A stretch of DNA of 22,593 nucleotides from an uncultured Eubacteriales bacterium. Lineage in GTDB: Bacteria; Bacillota; Clostridia; Oscillospirales; CAG-272. Below are positions 21,917 through 22,593 of this stretch, in pieces. The DNA lies in assembly GCA_900544985.1 (NCBI GenBank), contig UQXK01000028.1:1-22593 (forward strand), read 5' to 3'. The position numbers and the translations under genes were made by a program. The first letter of the stretch is position 1. Each line of letters starts with the position of its first letter. The notes under the pieces were generated by a model. It was not told the origin of the DNA. It saw only the letters and a program-made list of their open reading frames with translations, and did not search any database.

Positions 21917-22447
21917 TTGATAAATAATAAAAAAAATACGGCTATTTATTCTGTAAAATGGCTTACTCTTACGGCTATGTTTATGGCGATGAATATTGCG
22001 TTCAGCTCTTTCGGGATTCCGGTTCCGGGCGGTCATTTTTATCTTAATGATATTGTGATATTCACGGCGGCGCTTTTGTTTGATCCTGTTGCGGCTGTGA
22101 TGGCAGGCGGCGTCGGCGCGTTTTTGGGAGACGTTTTCTTCTATCCTACGCCTATGTTTGTAACGCTTGTGGTCAGAACTTTGCAGGTGATTGCTGTTTC
22201 GCTTATCGTAAGACACACTTTCAAAAACAAAAAGATTGTGGCGGCAATAATCGCCGTTATTGTCGGCTCTATAATAATGATAGCGGGATACTCGATAGGA
22301 AGAGCCTTTTTTTACGCTACACCTCATTACGCTATAATAAAACTCCCTTATCAGATATTGCAGGCGGGAATAGGCGCGGTTCTTTCCGTCGTTTTGGTCC
22401 ATTTCTGCGGAATAGGCAAACTTTATAACAAAATGATGGCGAAGTAA
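21917..22447 (+). CDS. ECF transporter S component (substrate-binding membrane subunit)
   Basis: The 176-aa hydrophobic protein has about six membrane helices and the S-component pattern: a basic N terminus, LTLTAMFMAMNIAFSSFGIPVPGGHFYLNDIVIF (an Ala-rich helix 1 that docks with EcfT), FDPVAAVMAGGVGAFLGDVFFY, then three more helices. S components bind a vitamin and work with an EcfA-EcfA'-EcfT module, which is often encoded elsewhere. The TTG at 21917 is preferred because AAGGGG is nine bases upstream; the ATG at 21908 touches that site. Divergent placement next to a PLP-type MocR regulator suggests vitamin B6 as a candidate substrate (inference). The stop codon abuts a repeat unit. Confidence 0.85.
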   Translation: MINNKKNTAIYSVKWLTLTAMFMAMNIAFSSFGIPVPGGHFYLNDIVIFTAALLFDPVAAVMAGGVGAFLGDVFFYPTPMFVTLVVRTLQVIAVSLIVRHTFKNKKIVAAIIAVIVGSIIMIAGYSIGRAFFYATPHYAIIKLPYQILQAGIGAVLSVVLVHFCGIGKLYNKMMAK

Positions 22448-22593
22448 CACACCTTTCTTTCGGAGAAAGGTGTCGGGAAGAACTTCGCACCGACTACATC
22501 GCCTTATTTTGGCAAAGCTTTTGAAGATTCATAAGAAACTTTTCACGAAAAGTTTCTTGTGTCGGGGTTTGGGGCAGACTGCCCCAACATTTA
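22448..22593 (-). repeat. Modular intergenic repeat unit, copy d, inverted, cut by window end
   Basis: Read on the minus strand the order is the same as in copies a-c: a GGGGCAG/CTGCCCC palindrome (22571-22585), CAAACCCCGAC, hairpin 1 (22533-22558), core with GCCAAAATAAGG, and hairpin 2 (arms 22449-22458 and 22464-22473). Hairpin 1 arms read AAGAAACTTTT and its complement, against AAAGGACTTTT in the other copies, so both sides changed together. Hairpin 2 begins directly after the stop codon (22445-22447) of the S-component gene. Confidence 0.85.

Noticed and set aside
1..22593. CRISPR array or phage module
   Set aside because: The repeats seen are few, irregularly spaced and hairpin-based, without regular unique spacers, and no cas, integrase, terminase or structural phage genes are present.

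Overview
The window looks like chromosome from a moderately AT-rich Firmicute of the class Clostridia. The evidence is the gene content: MecA adaptor, PyrR with an RNA attenuator, EndoA/MazF-type RNase, a TIGR04086 (YrzE-like) protein beside YajC, an ECF vitamin-transporter S component, Gram-positive style ribosome binding sites, and TTG/GTG starts. I could not assign a genus from sequence alone. No CRISPR array, phage block or transposase is visible.

Layout. Positions 1-1170 hold the 3' end of a tRNA-Gly(GCC), its terminator, and an isolated AT-rich gene of unknown function with its own promoter and terminator. Positions 1405-4267 carry a polytopic membrane protein (possibly GT-C-like), then an ECF sigma factor overlapping a membrane-anchored probable anti-sigma factor. 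Positions 4283-4710 are a modular hairpin repeat array. Positions 4711-6036 (minus) encode a family-4 uracil-DNA glycosylase and MecA. Positions 6140-8293 are trpS and a TagO/WecA-type phosphotransferase. Positions 8403-10818 contain a membrane-anchored protein, a tight three-gene minus-strand cluster of unknown function, and a small membrane protein. Positions 10854-13364 are acpP and a pyrR-uraA operon with a readable PyrR attenuator. Positions 13420-15336 (minus) hold ndoA/mazF, yajC and a TIGR04086 protein, with a second repeat block between yajC and ndoA. A 222-bp element with 19-bp inverted ends lies between ndoA and a slightly unusual enolase. Positions 17040-19123 are an AT-rich gap, a lipoprotein and a PHP-family phosphatase. 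The end holds a divergent, AT-rich purA, a C-terminally short MocR-type regulator, a divergent ECF S component and a third repeat copy.

How the genes work together. PyrR most likely senses pyrimidine nucleotides and controls its own transcript and the uracil permease through the leader RNA. The sigma/anti-sigma pair is a self-contained envelope signalling unit. The PLP-type MocR regulator and the divergent S component have overlapping control regions and may form a vitamin (perhaps B6) salvage module; that substrate is inference. Most remaining genes are housekeeping and not obviously linked.

The most unusual signals are the dispersed modular repeats whose hairpin arms change in a compensating way between copies and whose hairpin end faces the 3' end of a gene at all three loci, the 222-bp inverted-repeat element, the MazF without an adjacent antitoxin, and the compositionally odd purA beside a truncated regulator. 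None of these by itself proves a new system.
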